A DNA stretch of 64,000 bases from Heterobasidion occidentale (GCA_039111635.1 JBCAQO010000001.1:2604001-2668000); one strand, 5' to 3'; positions 12,736 to 25,347 are shown, counted from the first letter of the stretch. Translations and numbers: made by a program. The notes: a model not told the origin generated them from the letters alone.

Positions 12736-13534
12736 ATGGATGCGAATGGTTCAATCGCCTCATTAGCGCAATTTCTACCCATGGCTGCTCCACAGTTGGA
12801 GGATCGAGAGGCATGTCGCTCAACATTCAATGCGTTAGCTTGCTCATATGGCACCGTCGAACAGAACACGCTCTCGGAGCCACTCGAACCGACGGGTCTG
12901 CCCACAATACCCCCTGTGGCAAAATGCTCCTCTAAGATCCGTTCTCGCCTCGGGGGCTCGGGCTCTACTGTATCCTCAAGGCTGCCTGTTCCTTTGACCG
13001 GGCCAGAGAGCCCGAACCAAATCATTACCAAGTCAGAGGTCACTGCGGGGACAGAAGATTCTGTTGCACACATGGCTGCGGTTTATATGATCCAAATGGA
13101 ACAAATCGACGAGTTTTTTGGTGCTCGACCGCGAAACAAGATGACTACTCTGTCATCTGGGAATAGTAAACGCGAATCCGCAATACGCATCTCTAAGGCC
13201 GCAGAGCGAGAGCCTAGCACGTTGGCAAGGAGACTTTTCTGGCATGGCCTTTGTGAGTGATTATCACAGCTCCTGGAGAGGATTAACATGACACTCGTGG
13301 ACATTAGGGCTATTTCCTCTGTGGTTCTGGGGTGGGGCATTACTCGTCTTTCCTCAAACTGCGCCTGTCGGTGAAGATGAGGCCTTGTTCCGCTGCCAGT
13401 CTTGCGTCCAACCGACTCTTCGATACATCGAAGTCAAATGGGCAAAACGATGTTTGAAAGCGTTGATTACGCTTGTTATCGTTGTTATCATGTCAATTGT
13501 GCTGGTTTTGAGCTTGCTCAATCACCTTGGTTAG
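12736..13534 (+). CDS. Single-span, tail-membrane protein of unknown function
   Basis: Two exons (12736-13252, 13308-13534) give 247 aa. The N-terminal 150 residues are polar. Next come a basic stretch and a junction reading ARRLFWHGL|WLFPLWFWGGALLVF across the intron. The end is a C-terminal hydrophobic helix (KALITLVIVVIMSIVLVLSL) after IEVKWAKRC. The architecture is a disordered head, an aromatic FPLWFWG membrane-interface segment and a C-terminal anchor. It resembles uncharacterised serine-rich membrane proteins of basidiomycetes, but I cannot name a family. The start sits about 110 bp downstream of a TATA-like box. Confidence 0.72.
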
Positions 13535-14125
13535 AAAGGTCTGTATCTTTCATCTCTGGAATTTTCATCTTTGAGATTGTCATCCTACTACTCGATTTCC
13601 TCTGCTCTTCAAGGACTTTTAACGCTTATTCCGCTGATACGACCTGTTGACCTTTGTATGCTACATGCCACTATTGCCATGCCGTCCTTCAAACTACATT
13701 CTTGTTACATCTTATTTGTTATGTTCAATTATATGTGACATCGTCATCCCAAGTTTCGGTTTCTGATCTCCTTTGACTACGTACTAAGACTCCGAGTCTT
13801 GCAAACGCAAAACAGCCATGTCTGGCCTAAAGCGATCCATTTCCGCGATCCGGACCCCGACAGTACCCCGACCATACGGAACATGTCGCTAGTTACAGGC
13901 TTACAGCTGTTCACCAAACGATGGACCTGCTCAATGGAGAATTACGGCTGAGATTCTGTGCAATGGCAGATTAAGTTGATGTCCAAGTGTGCCAAACAGA
14001 GCCACACAAGACATACGCCTACTAGCTCGCAGCGTTTCCGACTCGTCTTCGAGCAGCTTCGAGCTCGAAGCAATCTCGGTGACTGTCACCTATCTACTAT
14101 ACAATTATTTATTGCCTAGGAGTAG
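13535..14125. other. Intergenic, 591 bp
   Basis: This lies between two plus-strand genes. I see nothing recognisable. Confidence 0.45.
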
Positions 14126-16034
14126 ATGTCAAGCTCAAGGCCATCGAAGCGGCGTCGCAAGAACGCCACCATTGGTGCACCTTCAGAAGCTGATTCTGCC
14201 TCGAACCAAATCAACTCTCCTTCATCGTCTGCTTTATCTACCCGAACTCTTCCAACGACCGCCTATGGTATCCCGTCTCTGACGACGCTGTGCGCGCGGG
14301 TTTTCGTTACCAGTTTCTCAACATTCTCAAGCAATACATATATCTGGGAGCCTAGAGAGAAATGGGGACCTGTGAAGGAACAGCTGAAGTCCTTTCCCGA
14401 CAGCATCGTTTCCAAGATATTCGCGATGCTCAGGATGACTTGTCCACAGTTATTGTCTGATGATCTAGTTCGAGAGGTATGCGTTTGGACAGTCAATCAT
14501 TCGAGGAGCTGACGTTCCAGCCTTTCAGACCTTTTTGCGAGGTGATACCCTCAAGTTGACTAGCAGCTTGCCGGTCAATAAGACCACTGTCGGATCTGTT
14601 ATTAACATGGGATCCGGTCTCATCCACCTGGAGCTAATTGGATTCGACACCATTTTAGATCAAGGTTTTGCGGCAGTTGTTACTCATCTCACTTCCCTGC
14701 GTGTGCTCAATCTGCGGTAATATTCTTTTGATGTTTCCAGAAGCTTTGATTTGCTGAAGTCTACGGATTAGTGGGTGCACGAAAGTAGGCCAAAAGACCA
14801 TCGAGACAGCTGCAAAACGCTGCCCTAATCTGACCACTGTCAACCTCAATTATACATCTGTGTCCCCCGTTTCTTTGGTCCCTCTCCTGCTTACTTGCCA
14901 GACACACCTTGAGGTCCTCAAGTTGGCTGGAATATCAAGTTGGGCTAGTATATAACCATTCAACAACACGTAACATTGTTTTTACGTGCTTGCATATTCC
15001 CAGACAGATACAACTGTTGTCAAGGCTCTATCCCTTCTCCCTCAAGGCGGGGATCTGTGTTTTTCTGCCCTCAGAACACTCAAACTCCGCCAAACGTCGC
15101 TCACCGACATATCGCTCAATTTGCTCCTTCCGTCATGTCCAGCTCTCTGTCGGCTGGATATATCTTTCACCGGTATCCGTCACCCTCACCAGTTCATACA
15201 AGGATCGGGCATTGCTCTTGAGAAACTATCGTTAACATCGACAGCAGTGTCACCGGAGTTCCTTGTTGCAGCCGTATCTTGCATCCCCAGTCTGCGCATA
15301 TTGTCGATTGGCGCACTTGGTGGTGGGCCAGGGCAAGCACCGGCCATCCGCAATACGACAGCAATGACCCTAAATGATGATGCTCTTTCGGGCCTTGTCG
15401 ACGTTCTGGACACGTATCAAGGTCTTGAGAGCATCAGTCTGGTTGGCAATACAAAGCTTGGTATGACAGGCGGGCGCAACCGCGCATTGGCCGATTTCAT
15501 GGCACGTATCGGGAGGAGGCTCAAGGTCAGCGTTCTAAAATTGACCTTTTTGTGTTCATATGTAAATAATGACGGCATTCGGCCATAGATCTTAAACTTG
15601 GCTGGTATACCTTCTCTTCGATCTGAGGACTTGATAGGTTTGTTAGTAGATAATGCGGGACGAGAACCCTCTCGCCTTCAAGAACTCATCCTAAACAACA
15701 CGGCGGTCGGCGACGACGCTGCGCCTTACATTTCGAGCTGTTCTTCGCTCGAGACCTTGGAGGTAGCAGGGACGAAGTTTACTAGTGAGATCTTAAATTT
15801 GTCGTGCTTTGACAGTGTTCAACTCGCGCTATTCTTTACAGGCCAAGGACTCTTCACAATCGTCGATGCATGTACTTTGTTGACGAAGCTTGATCTTACA
15901 AGCTGTCGTGGTGTTCGCATTGTAGATCGGAGGCGTTTTTTCCAGGTATGTGACTATACCTAGTGTCGAAGAGTTGTTGTCAACTTGACTCTTGCATGTG
16001 ACAGGTATGGGAGGAAGAACAAAAAGATACTTAG
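14126..16034 (+). CDS. Leucine-rich-repeat (RNI-like) protein
   Basis: Seven exons (14126-14476, 14529-14716, 14772-14947, 15008-15525, 15589-15784, 15842-15945, 16005-16034) give 520 aa. The N-terminus is basic (RPSKRRRKNA, a possible nuclear signal). It is followed by an F-box-like helical stretch (LKSFPDSIVSKIFAML) and then a series of degenerate Leu-rich repeats: LIHLELIGFD, LRVLNLRGCTKV, LTTVNLNYTSVS, LEVLKLAGISSW, LRTLKLRQTSLTD, LCRLDISFTGI, LESISLVGNTKL, LQELILNNTAV, LETLEVAGTKFT and LTKLDLTSCRGV. This is the cysteine-containing/RNI LRR type found in Rad7- and F-box-like adaptors. A substrate-binding role in a ubiquitin ligase is inference only. Confidence 0.82.
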
Positions 16035-16211
16035 CCTGTCTCAACATGCTTTGACGGTATACGCTCAGGTTTTTTCGAACGATGATCTGCGAAAGATGTA
16101 CAGCCTCGCTACACGTGGCCTTCCAACGAAAAAACTACCTAAGACAACAACCCGATGATTTTGTCAAGGATCCAAAGCAATTGAACCCGGGAAAGGTCCA
16201 AATGCCAAATT

Positions 16212-19200
16212 TCAAGATGGGATGCATTGCGAATAGTCTACAGAAACGCTAGATTAGATGGACACGAATTGTGTGGTAATTTGACTACTCACAAGTGTTG
16301 CTGACGGTGCAGGTGTATCCAGAAATACAGATGGTGGCGCCCGTCCATCCTTGGCCTGAAAATATTGTGTTAGAAATCCGATTTTCAACGTATAGAAAGC
16401 ATGTACCGCCGCACTGGCCCCACGCTGTTTGCGTGGCAGCTGATCCACTTGAAGTAGTGGTAGCACTAGCAGACAAGGATGTAGCACTTGAAGCGGCCGA
16501 AGACGTGGAAGCCAGAGAAGCGCTCGTAGTCGGCGCGACTGTGGAAGTGGGTGCGATCGAGGAAGTGGGTGCAGGAGCAGAACCAGAGGCATCGCCGTAG
16601 AAAATGCCTCTACCGTTCGTTCCAATGTACACACTAATATTCATCGATGTTAGGACACATACTTCACCCAAGACGGGAACACACGCTCACCGGCCGTATA
16701 TTCTGGGGTCGGCGGTAAGAACGTTTGCGCTCGCCGAGCCAAATCCATGTGCGGCATCGTTGATCTGAACCCAGTTTGCACCTTGGTCGTCTGTCCTGAA
16801 GTATCCGATGCCCCCAATATTCGCAGCGGCAAACAATGCGGGATATCCTCCTGATGTAGCCGGAGCACCGAGAGCAATAGCCCATGCAGCGCTGACACTG
16901 GACAGAGCAATGAAAGAGGAACCAGAGTTCGTCGAGTGGAAGATACCAGTGTTAGTTGATACCCAGACGTCGCCAGTGATATTGGGATGGACGACAATCT
17001 TGCTTGGGGAAGCAGTCGAGCCGAGTATAGCAGTTGAGACGAACGTCTTTCCACCGTCGGTAGAAAGGTAGAATTTAGAGCCAGAGGCGCCGTAGAAAAC
17101 AGAATTGTTCTTCTTATCCGAGGCGATGATAGCATCGGAAGGCAGCGTGGATACTGCTGTGAACGAGTTCGTATATTGCGAAACCTACGATGAGATGAAT
17201 GGGTAGGCTAGATGTCGATGTTGATGCCTCAAAAACTCACCTGAACACCATTTGCGCTGGTGCGCCAAAGAACAGTATCTCCGTCTGCAGACAAAGCCAC
17301 TTTTCCACCGCTAACATTGTCAGCTGCGCCGTAGTCTTGACTCCTAAAGAAATATGTTGATCAGAGAAATAAGCATGTATATCGACTCATCCTACTTACC
17401 AGGTTGTGCCAGAGTCAGTCGATAGGGCGACCTGCTTTCCAGAGGAACTGACAAGTAGAGTCAAGTTCAGCTTTTCAAGCTCCTGTAATATGGCTGATAC
17501 CAGATTACGGCCTACCTGTCACCGGTACCAATACGAACGAGATTGGTGGGCTTGTTGCCGGCAAAGTCCAAGTCCGCAGTAGTTGACCACGCAGGATTCT
17601 GGAAACTATTTGCCGGTGCAACGTCCAGACTGTTGTGTACAAAACCTAAAGAATAGATTCAATATCATCTTCCGCGGTATAAAAATCTAGATGTACCGCC
17701 GTCGTCGCCGACTGCAGAAATAAGGTGGGGACCAGTAGGCGGTGAGATCAACCCCTGCACAGATTCTTCCTCGATACCATCGGCCAATGATTTCAGAGTA
17801 AGGTTGCCAGCCGAGTCCCAATCTGTGAGATCGTGACCGCCGAGAACGGTTGCGCCAGTTCCATACAACCAGTGGTTAGAGTCGAAAGGATCGATCGACA
17901 AGCCCTCCATCATCCAACCAATTTGCAAGGTCCCAAGGGTCGTAACAGTGTAGTCTGGGCCCAACCAAGGAGCAAGAGTGTCGTCGTATTTGTAGTTCTT
18001 ATAGACAGTCGGGTACGATCCCCACGTCCAGAGTGCCTTCCATGTAGCACCGCCGTCGAGAGACCGGAAAATTTGGCCGTCAGGCCACCAGCTGTTTAAA
18101 GCCGCCACCATGATTGTGCCAGGCTTTTGCGCATCGACTGCAACGCCGCCGAAACCGAAATACAAGTCGCTACCGGTGACAGGAGTGATGTCAGCCAAGG
18201 TGCCCGAAGTGATGTTGTACTTCCAAATTGCGCCATTCGTGCCGTCATAAGGACCGGCACCGTTTGAATAGGAGATATAGAGAGACTTCTCCGCGGGTGA
18301 GAGCACACCCTTGTGAGGTAGGAAGGTAGTGTTCTGCCCGGGAATGGCAGACCCTAATTTAAAACTGAATCAAAAATGCCCTGAGGCATGGAACAAGTGA
18401 GTAGACTCACAAGAGGAGCCCCCGTTGGTTGTCACGAACACATTACTTGTTCCGTTGCTGACAGTGCCAACAAAGATACGTTGGGTCGCCGATCCCGACG
18501 TGCCGCTCGTGGAGTCGAACGTCACAAAGGCGATTCCAATCTTGTCGTTGTTGTAGCCGGTCGTGTCGCTGGGGTCGGGGATGAATGTCCCTATAGATAC
18601 TATTTATTAGGTGTAATCAGAGGACAAGTTCGCAGTGCATATACCTGTATTGGGCAGGCCTGTGACCTGGGTCCAGGTAGCGCCGTAGTTGCTCGACTTC
18701 CAGAGGCCGTTTCCACTCCTCGCACCAAAGAACAGGACGTTGTTGCTGTGAGGGTCTACCGCAAGGCGCTGCATATTTGGTGATCAATCATAGGATTGGA
18801 ATACTCAAAGGACAATCCCTTCACCTCGCCAACACCACGACCAGGCATGTTGCCCCCAACCTTGAATGGAAGGGCGTAGGCCGTGAACGTTTCACCGTAA
18901 TCTTGTGACGCCAAAATATGGCCATTGTTGGGGTCCCATGAGTTGGTGTACATGCTGTGTGAACATTTAAAGACGCGATGTCATTGTGTCTATGATAGGT
19001 TGAGAGGCCTACCCAGTTGCCTGGAGAGGTCGTCAGCTGCCATGATACAATGTCTCTGTCAACGTGAATCCTCACCAAGTACAAACGTTTGGTGTCCACT
19101 GGATCGGTAGCAAGGGCATCAATGCCCCAGTAGTTCCACGTCGAATCATTTGCGAAGTCGACCAAGGGTGCCCATGTGTCGTCAGAATTGAGCTTGTATG

Positions 19201-19450
19201 CACCGCCGATGTCGGTGCGAGCGTATGCAAGCCCTTTCTCGTTGGGGTTGAACACAATGTTCGGCACAAAACCGCCGCCGCCGCCGATCTGACGAGAACC
19301 GACGACGTGTTGATCAGCGAGCTAGGTATCTTGAATGAAGGTTGTGCTTGCCTTCACATTCTTCCAAGTGTATGTCTGCGACGCGACTGCGTTAACCGCT
19401 GCTGGCAAGACAGCAACCGTGACGGCCGATAGAGCACAAAAAGAGCGCAT
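16212..19450 (-). CDS. Secreted GH74 xyloglucanase with C-terminal CBM1
   Basis: Fourteen exons give 833 aa: 19450-19352, 19288-19076, 19020-19013, 18954-18825, 18768-18645, 18590-18411, 18353-17697, 17645-17516, 17447-17400, 17343-17241, 17184-16691, 16633-16407, 16355-16293 and 16237-16212. A signal peptide (MRSFCALSAVTVAVLPAAVNA) precedes YTWKNVKIGGGGGFVP and the tandem beta-propeller. The two Asp positions used for catalysis in GH74 are present: TDIGGAY (Asp59) and GDDGG (Asp468/469). BNR/Asp-box repeats such as STDGGKTF and SNYGATW recur. A Ser/Thr/Pro linker leads to a CBM1 (WGQCGG, GQGWTGATIC, NTYYSQC) that binds cellulose. The enzyme cleaves xyloglucan outside the cell. Exon 3 is 8 nt and intron 1 has a GC donor. 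A CCGGGG (CreA-type consensus) lies at 19580-19585, a weak hint of carbon repression. Confidence 0.95.
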
Positions 19451-20390
19451 AGCGAGCACCTAACAGCAGAGGAAAGCTGGTTGGGGATTCCACTTCGTTC
19501 ATGGAGACCCATCTTATAGACGAAACCGCCGTCTCCTGCTTCTACTAGACTCCAATCCGAGAAACTAGCGTCCGGGCCGCCGGGGTCGACCGAGATATTT
19601 GCGGTGAGTGACATCATCAGCTGTGAGAAGAGAAGGCTTTCATTTTGACTTCCAGCGGTGTGCATAATACATCGACCAGATAATAGAGCAGTGGTTGATG
19701 TACAGAACGAGACTAGTCGAGGCACATTTGCTTTTGCATGATTTTGCTTGACATAGTCTGATTTGCTGTATGAGAGCCCAGCATCATGCTATCTTGATGT
19801 ATGCATGGTTTCTGTAGCCTGCTACGTCGAGTGACAGAAGCCCCCGTGTTCTGGAAGTGCCTGGACGACTGTTAAAGCTCGGAGATATATCATGGCGCTA
19901 TAACGACACGTACCGTTATAAGTTGAGCACTTACGGTAGACCGTCTACCAAGATCTATTAGTGCAGAATATCCGAGATTTTGCTTCCGAAGCAAGTTGCA
20001 AGGCACGCTCAAAATCAAAGACACAGAAAGAACCCTGTAGGCACGAGGCAAGCAGATCAAGTGATATTGAGGAGACTCCAGAGCTCCAGAGTTCGAAAGC
20101 AATTTGAAGCGGATCAATGGGCAGCGCAGTGAAGAATGTGAAGACCAGCGAAACAAAACCAGTCCAACTCGAAAGCAAGATGATTGTGAATGACAGAGTG
20201 ATCACGTGTACGAAACAAAAGACTATTTCCTTTTGTGCTAAGCGCTAAGTTGAAGGCGACCCACGAGGACGTGAAGCGATTCATAGATGACTCTCTGAAA
20301 GGCATATAAACCTTACTTGTGACTCTCGGACTGTATCGGTTGACCTTTCTCTTGTACACTCTGCATTCTACATTCTTTCTACATTCTCCT
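19451..20390. promoter_or_regulatory. Divergent intergenic region upstream of GH74 and the 20391 gene
   Basis: This is a 940-bp head-to-head spacer. On the right side a CATATAAA element at 20303-20310 sits about 80 bp upstream of the ATG at 20391, followed by a C/T-rich leader. On the left side is a single CCGGGG motif (19580-19585), which matches the CreA consensus but is short enough to be chance. Confidence 0.45.
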
Positions 20391-21645
20391 ATGTCCATCC
20401 ACGATCGCCTCCGTCTTGCTGGCCTCGACACAATGGTTCTACAAATAAATGGTCCATATTCTTCACCTCTTTCACTGCCGTTCATCGTGTCCACCATCAG
20501 GTCTGATTCGCAGCAAATCGTCCTTGGTTCAGATCGACAAAAAACCTCCTGCGAAACTGAACTTACGCTAGAGGACGAATCCCGGGAATTGACCGCTGTT
20601 AGTAGCATACCTTTGATTCTTTTGTTCCTGCATGTTGAGCTCTTTGACACGACAGGATTCGTTGTTCACCTTCACGACTAGAGGCTTTGTAAAGATCAAG
20701 TCTCCACCCTTAGCTCGATCATCCGCGGCTTCGAAGAATCCCGTCTTCCCGTCTCTCCCGCCTTTAGATAGAACATCCACACTTCATCTACTCTCGTGTA
20801 TACCAACATCACTCTCTTCACCGGAATCACTCCGAAAGTCACCTTCTCCGCTTTCGACACATGCTCAGAACACACCCTCTCAAACACAGCACCCGCGTGC
20901 TGAATGCCCCAGCAAATACTCCAGGAACCCTAACGAGCCGCCGTATGCTATACCATCTCTTCAGCATCCTAACAGCCCTTATATCCCCTGGGCCCCATCC
21001 ATTCGGAGTCAGATCTTACGACCCATGACTCCTGAGTCGGAATCATCTGCTCCGTCGAGCAACTATTCTCGCACTCTTTCTCATACCGGTGCACAGGCTC
21101 CCGAACCTGCCAGCGAGCAAGGAGACTCATTACATGTGTACCCTCGTTCCCAAAAGACGCTCTTGGCTGCTGCTCAAACCGTTAAAGATCTTGGTGTGAG
21201 GCTGAAGAATAATTTTCGAGGCCTGGCGAAGTGTGTGGGCAAATATACGCGGCCGCAACCCAATGTTGTGATCCCTCCTCGGTCCTCGCAGGCCAATTCG
21301 GATTCAACCTTGCATTCATCGTCCGTCGCAGATTCTGTCATTTCCATCACCCTTTCTTCCGACTTTCAAACTCTCTCCGAATGGTTGGAAGATCGGCATC
21401 GCTCGGCATCAGAGGACATGATGAATGGGCCACGGATGAGCCTGGATGAGTACGAACGGCACGGTAGCTGGCTGGAACTTGTGCCCGCGGAGTCCAAGGA
21501 GAAAGGATGGATTTGCGGGAGACCCGGATGCGAACTCCACGGACCCGATCTCACGAACGACAACGACAACGATGACAACGTTCCTGCGAACTCTTGCGCC
21601 TCTAGATGGACGCCCAAGCTACTTTCCAACTCCAGTGGGAGCTAG
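20391..21645 (+). CDS. Serine/proline-rich protein of unknown function
   Basis: Two exons (20391-20597, 20656-21645) give 398 aa. The first exon reads MSIHDRLRLAGLDT and is joined in phase through a GTTAGT...GACAG intron to the long second exon. The protein is mostly disordered, rich in Ser and Pro. It ends with a conserved-looking block: LSEWLEDRHR, MSLDEYERHGSWLELV and WICGRPGCELHG, the last with a Cys-x4-Cys pair and a His. I recognise no family. A TATA-like element and pyrimidine-rich leader in front of 20391 support this start. The alternative is a single-exon ORF starting at 20632. Confidence 0.55.
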
Positions 21646-22509
21646 GATTATACCCACATCCCATAAAACTTATTCGGTTATTCCTGACCTTTCAGGTTCA
21701 CAATGAGCCTTGGGCATAATCTGTACACGTACATACGTTACCACCAGATTACAGCTGTTAATGAAGTAATTTATATCATGGAAGTCTGAAAGAAATTTCT
21801 CAAAGTAACTTGGAGACATGTTGAAGCGCCTAGTAAAATCGTTAATAACGAATGGCCCCGACTGCCTCAACTCTTCGGTTAGTCGAGGAAATTGTGTGAC
21901 AGTCAACAAGCATTCTGCGGATCGATCCTTCGAGGTGATAGGCTTGAGGTCAGTGTCTCGAAACAATTGTCGAAAGCTAATTTTCCAAAAGATAGGTTTG
22001 GCATGCGCATTATCTCTGAAGAGCATCAGAGAACATGACAATAGTTAATAGTAGCCTTACCTCAGCGCCCTCAGGATGATCGAATGATGATTGCGATAGC
22101 CGAGATACTGACGCGGATGGTGGTCGGCAGCAATTCGAAAAAAATAGAATGTGCGAGTACAAAACCTTGAAGTGATCTTGCGAGCCTACACATATCTGGC
22201 CTAGAGGGTCTACGAGTCTCGACAATTATAGTACAACAGGGAGGCGATGAAGCTGTTGGCCAAGGCTAAGAACTGGGAGCTGAAGACGTCGCGGTGCAAG
22301 TCACGGACACAAACACCACAGTACGTCATATATGGGTCCTTCCCTTATATCCCAAAAAGGCAATTTATGCGAGACGCAAGCTTGGACCAACGCGACCGTG
22401 TACACAAGTCGGAACAACAACTATCAGCCGCCCACGTACATAAAGATGCTGGGCCCATCCATTTTCTTGTTCTCTGTCTTCACCCACTTTTCTCCTCATC
22501 GCCACTAGC
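21646..22509. other. Intergenic, 864 bp, A/T-richer
   Basis: This contains only weak ORFs, including a 123-codon minus ORF at 21670-22041 without recognisable motifs. An ACATAAAG element near 22440 is about 70 bp before the next start codon. Confidence 0.4.
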
Positions 22510-25347
22510 ATGGCCTCAAGTACACATCAACCGGTGACCCCTGCTGCATCGAAAGAGAATATATCCCCTCTATTCCGTCCTTATATCCGCCACCACGCGT
22601 ACACCCCATTCTACAAGGCAGTGTGTGCAAGATTCTCCAAACATGCCCACGCAACCCTTCCGGAGAAACGACAACCTACAGCTGCTGAAGCCGCAGCTTC
22701 CGCTGCCATGATTGATTGGCGCGGTATGGACCGTATCGTTCGTCCGGAGAACCTGCCGGAGGAAGAAGACGAGTCGGATGTTGCCCCGAACATTGCTGAT
22801 CCAGTGTACAATCCCCTATATCAAGCGCAAGGAAAATATGAGTTCATGAATAGGAAGCCGCTCAAAGGGGTCAAAACGCTGCAATACCTGGGCTGTGCGT
22901 TCTGCTTGTTTTGTATGGTGTTCCTGTGTCATGACATAGATCTCAGCTGGCGCTATGTCCTCCGCGTACATCAAGTCGGCATTCGTCAACATCGTCAATG
23001 GCAGCAAAGTCATCCAGAGGAAGCTCAGCTACATATGTAAAACGTGAGTTTCCCCCACCGCCATACATCTCCGGAGCGTAGTCAATCTGACTATGGTGGA
23101 AGGTGGAGTCTCTCTACACAGGGCCATTGGCGTGGATTTCACTCCGAAGTAAGCGCACAATCATTCTCATGTTCGCACACTCACACATATCTTAGCTCGC
23201 TCTCTACAAATCGTCGCGATATCTTCTCCCGCTGCAAGGCGATTGCGTCCCCCAGATCATGGGCGTTTACGCTCGACCCGGATATGTCAACATCACTATG
23301 GAACCGCCACACCCCACTTTCTGGGTCGAAGCGTCTCCAGACATGTCCATCTACCTAAAGGAACGCGTTATCGAAGCATTCGAAAAGATCCATTCCCGTG
23401 GAGTTGCCCATGGCGATATTGCGCTGCGGCATATTCTCATCGGCGCTGATCTCGGGGTTACCATCGTTGACTTCCAGGAGAGCCATGCCTCTGAGCCCTT
23501 GGAGGCTGTCGGCCTCGGGAAGGTATTCGAGGGAGAGATGCGACGGGAGATGCGTCGCGTCAAATTTCTGCTGAATTACGACGGCGCGCGCAAGAAGGAG
23601 ATCAAAAAGACGAAGGCCATGGTAGAGCGGCTGAGGAGGAATGCTGCCAGAGCCGAAGTGCGTCGTACGAAGGCAGTTGCGGTGACTCCCGACGAGCCCG
23701 CGCCGCCGGAGGACGAGTTAGATCCACCCATAGAGCCCGAGGAAATGAAGAATGACTGGCTTGTTGGTGTAAACAACGCTCCACGCCGGTTCGTCATGCC
23801 AGGAGTGTCAAAAGAGACGCTCGGGACCACAATCAGCCACTTTCTGCGCAAGTTGTTTTATCACGAATGGTATAACCACGAGTATCAGCCATCTCCGTCA
23901 CCTCCCCCTTCTCCCCAACGGCCGGAAACACCTCCCCCTGAAGATGGTCCAAAGCCTCCAGCACCTCTTCCCCCTTCGATCAAGGTTCACGACTACGCTT
24001 ACGATAAAACCTACGCTGGAGAGAAAGCATACACCGTAGGACGACCTCCAACCAAGACAGAGGCTGTTGCGTGGGAGAAGTACAACGAACTCCGCGGAGT
24101 GCCTAAGGGAGCTAACTCGCCGGGCACCTCAAAGCGGCGGCGTGAGGACAAGGATGATTCGTCCACGAACGACACCAGGCCACCGTCCAAAAAAGTCAGG
24201 TTTGCGAAGAAAATCGGTGTAGACGGCTCAAACGACGTGGCCAACGAATCCTCGCAGAGCGACGACGACGACGACGACGATAAGAGGTTGACCAGGCAAG
24301 CCGGACACAAATATAAAACCAAGGGTCGGTCCTCAGCGCCCAATGGAGGCGCTTCCTCGAGAAGGGGGAAATCGAGAGTAAATAAATTCGGGCAGGGATT
24401 GCAGGGATTTACTACAGATGGACCTGTACAGTATTATCAAAAACCGAAGAAGCAGAAGTTTGGGAACAAGGGTATATATTACCTCTGTGTCACGTTGTTT
24501 TCAAGCTAATAGGGCTCATGTTGCAGCGAGATTGGAACATGGCGTATTAGACCCGTCCACCTCCGAGTCGGATGGATATTCAACCAAGGGGCATCCAGGC
24601 TCTGTGGACAGCAGGCGATTAGATGATGTGTCCCCCACGTCCTCAGACAGCGATGCCAGAAAGGGTAAGCGTAAGAGAGCCCAAGAGAAGACAATGGAGC
24701 AGGAAGCTCCTAGACCGGTGACGAAGAAACAGAAGGTCGTAAAACCGGCTGAAACTGCGGCGTCGATGTCAACGCTGAGTAACAGTGAATGTATGCGTGA
24801 ATTCCTCATCGCCGTCATTCGTGCTGACGCAACGCGTTTCGCAGTACTTGCTCTTTATCTAGGACAGATTCCCCGCCCCCGACGAGATGGGTCACCATCC
24901 AGCTCCCGAGGAAGGGCATGGTCAACAGAGAACACGGTCTTCACAAGAGAGACTAGCCGTAGACATGGCGCTGTAACGATGCAAACAGAGTCTCCGCGCG
25001 CTGGACACTCGGCAGGTGCGTAACGATCTCTGTACTGGTATGCATCGCGTTAACAACCTCATGTTGCAGCGCGGCGAGAGAATGAGGAAGTCCTGGCCTC
25101 GCGTCTTCCAGATGTGGACGAAACGCGCTCATCGCAACTCGGGGGCCGTCTAGGAGGAGCTGGAACAAGCTCGATAGAGCCTGTGGACTCAGGGCTTTCG
25201 AACGTCGCTCCGGCATCGGAAGCGCGGGCACAAGCAAGCGATAGTCAGGCTCCTGCGGTGGTCACTGGCCCTCGTGAAGATCCAGTTCTCCAGGATGATC
25301 TATTGTCAGAGGATGAAGTGGAGTTGATGCTCACGATGAGGGATTGA
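22510..25347 (+). CDS. Atypical fungal protein kinase-like protein with long disordered tail
   Basis: Seven exons (22510-22894, 22947-23043, 23103-23148, 23196-24471, 24527-24790, 24845-25015, 25070-25347) give about 838 aa. The kinase-like core runs from YIKSAFVNIVNGSKVIQRKL through LALYKSSRYLLPLQG and VGVYARPGYVNITMEPPHPTFW-type segments to GVAHGDIALRHILI and VTIVDFQES. These are a catalytic loop of HGD type and a metal-binding Asp in DFQ, as in the large fungal-specific kinase-like families. The rest is charged and disordered: a KKEIKKTKAMVERLRR helix, PSPSPPPSPQ, basic KRRR clusters and an aspartate run at 24262-24282. The intron at 24791-24844 is 54 nt without a stop, so its retention also leaves the frame open. 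Activity and substrate are unknown. Confidence 0.78.

Noticed and set aside
20114..20650. 178-codon minus ORF over the start of the 20391 gene
   Set aside because: It overlaps a plus-strand model with a TATA-like element, leader and in-phase intron, and has no family motif.
21670..22041. 123-codon minus ORF in an A/T-rich spacer
   Set aside because: No similarity to any family I know and no splice partners. It could be a relic but the evidence is too thin.
23044..23081. 38-nt intron option in the kinase-like gene
   Set aside because: A 59-nt intron (23044-23102) uses the same donor, has a CTGAC branch element near its end and gives a better protein junction.
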